The position numbers were made by a program, and so were the translations under genes. A stretch of 64,000 nt of DNA from VRUE01 sp963699225 (GTDB taxonomy: Bacteria > Actinomycetota > Thermoleophilia > Solirubrobacterales > 70-9): the NCBI GenBank assembly GCA_963699225.1, contig OY969423.1, positions 434,001 through 498,000 of the forward strand, written 5' to 3'. The notes under the pieces were generated by a model that made no database searches, was not told the origin of the DNA, and was given only the letters and a program-made list of their open reading frames with translations. Below, in pieces: positions 63,764 through 64,000 of this stretch. Position 1 is the stretch's first letter; every line of letters starts with the position of its first letter.

Positions 63764-64000
63764 GTGCACGTCATTGCAATCTTCGGCCCCACCGGCGTGG
63801 GCAAGACGGGGGTGGCGATCGAGCTCGCGGAGCTGTTGCGAAAGCGGGGCGAGGACCCGGTGGCGATCTCCTGCGACGCGCTGCAGGTCTACGAAGGGCT
63901 CTCGGTGCTCACCGGCGTCGCGTCAGTTGAGGAGCAGGCCCGCCTCGAGCACAGGCTCGTTGGGTTCGTGCCGGTGACCGAGCGGTTCAACGTGGGGGAT
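63764..64000 (+). CDS. miaA: tRNA dimethylallyltransferase, N-terminal part (runs off the window)
   Basis: 79 codons from a GTG at 63764 to the window edge, no stop. P-loop GPTGVGKT at residues 8-15, then SCDALQVYEGLSVLTG, the substrate-binding region of MiaA, and HRLVGFVPVTERFNVGD at the edge. It adds the dimethylallyl group to A37 of tRNA, the substrate of MiaB encoded just upstream; the pair is standard. Confidence 0.93.
   Translation, partial: MHVIAIFGPTGVGKTGVAIELAELLRKRGEDPVAISCDALQVYEGLSVLTGVASVEEQARLEHRLVGFVPVTERFNVGD

Overview
The window is a contiguous piece of a high-GC bacterial chromosome dominated by housekeeping genes. An actinobacterial-type integration host factor (mihF), the neighbourhood gmk-rpoZ-coaBC-rimP-nusA-infB and many TAnnnT minus-10 boxes placed 6 to 11 bases before start codons point to Actinomycetota. 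The class 1B PyrD/PyrK pair, nusA directly followed by infB, and a one-domain RimP suggest a deep lineage such as Thermoleophilia. That placement is inference; no rRNA is present.

Layout. 1-6000: surface-polysaccharide region with a MOP-type flippase, glycosyltransferase, sugar aminotransferase, LuxR-type regulator, hexapeptide acyltransferase and a diacylglycerol-kinase-like lipid kinase. 6000-12600: SnoaL-like and MpsC (DUF2294) proteins, a lower-GC CHAT protease, then HIT hydrolase, phosphomannomutase and metallo-beta-lactamase genes, and corA. 12700-14460: a SAM riboswitch with terminator controlling a threonine-synthase-like enzyme and a ThiS/MoaD-like carrier protein. 14460-17000: a nucleotide-sugar pair behind a large nested hairpin, then a VapBC module with its operator. 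17000-24480: SRAP protein, exported protein, alpha/beta hydrolase, possible nuclease beside tRNA-Arg, RNase Z, and an MmeI-like fused restriction-modification enzyme. 24500-33400: pyrimidine operon pyrR-pyrB-pyrC-carA-carB-pyrK-pyrD with a PyrR-type RNA hairpin over the pyrR ribosome binding site; pyrE and pyrF are absent. 33480-43850: mihF, gmk, rpoZ, coaBC, rimP, nusA, infB, rbfA, nrnA-like, truB, ribF, rpsO and a peroxiredoxin. 43860-52130: exported protein, thioredoxin-fold protein, pnp, M16 peptidase, dapB, dapA, RNase J. 52130-54770: repeat-rich gap and a two-component system. 54870-64000: ftsK, rodZ-like, cinA, exported protein, thpR, recA, cupredoxin, miaB and the start of miaA.

The strongest unusual signals are these. 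First, the SAM riboswitch, threonine-synthase-like enzyme and sulfur-carrier-like protein together read better as homocysteine/methionine synthesis than as threonine synthesis. Second, two families of intergenic palindromic repeats occur: a 91-bp element in two copies and a 57-bp element in two copies plus a diverged third. Both show paired base changes that preserve their stems. Third, the leaders of pyrR, rimP-nusA, carA and pnp and the VapBC promoter carry readable RNA or operator structures. Fourth, the CHAT protease has an unrecognised C-terminal half and base composition unlike its neighbours.

Co-oriented genes often overlap by 1 to 8 bases (ATGA, GTGA, TAGTG), so much of the window is probably expressed as long, translationally coupled operons.
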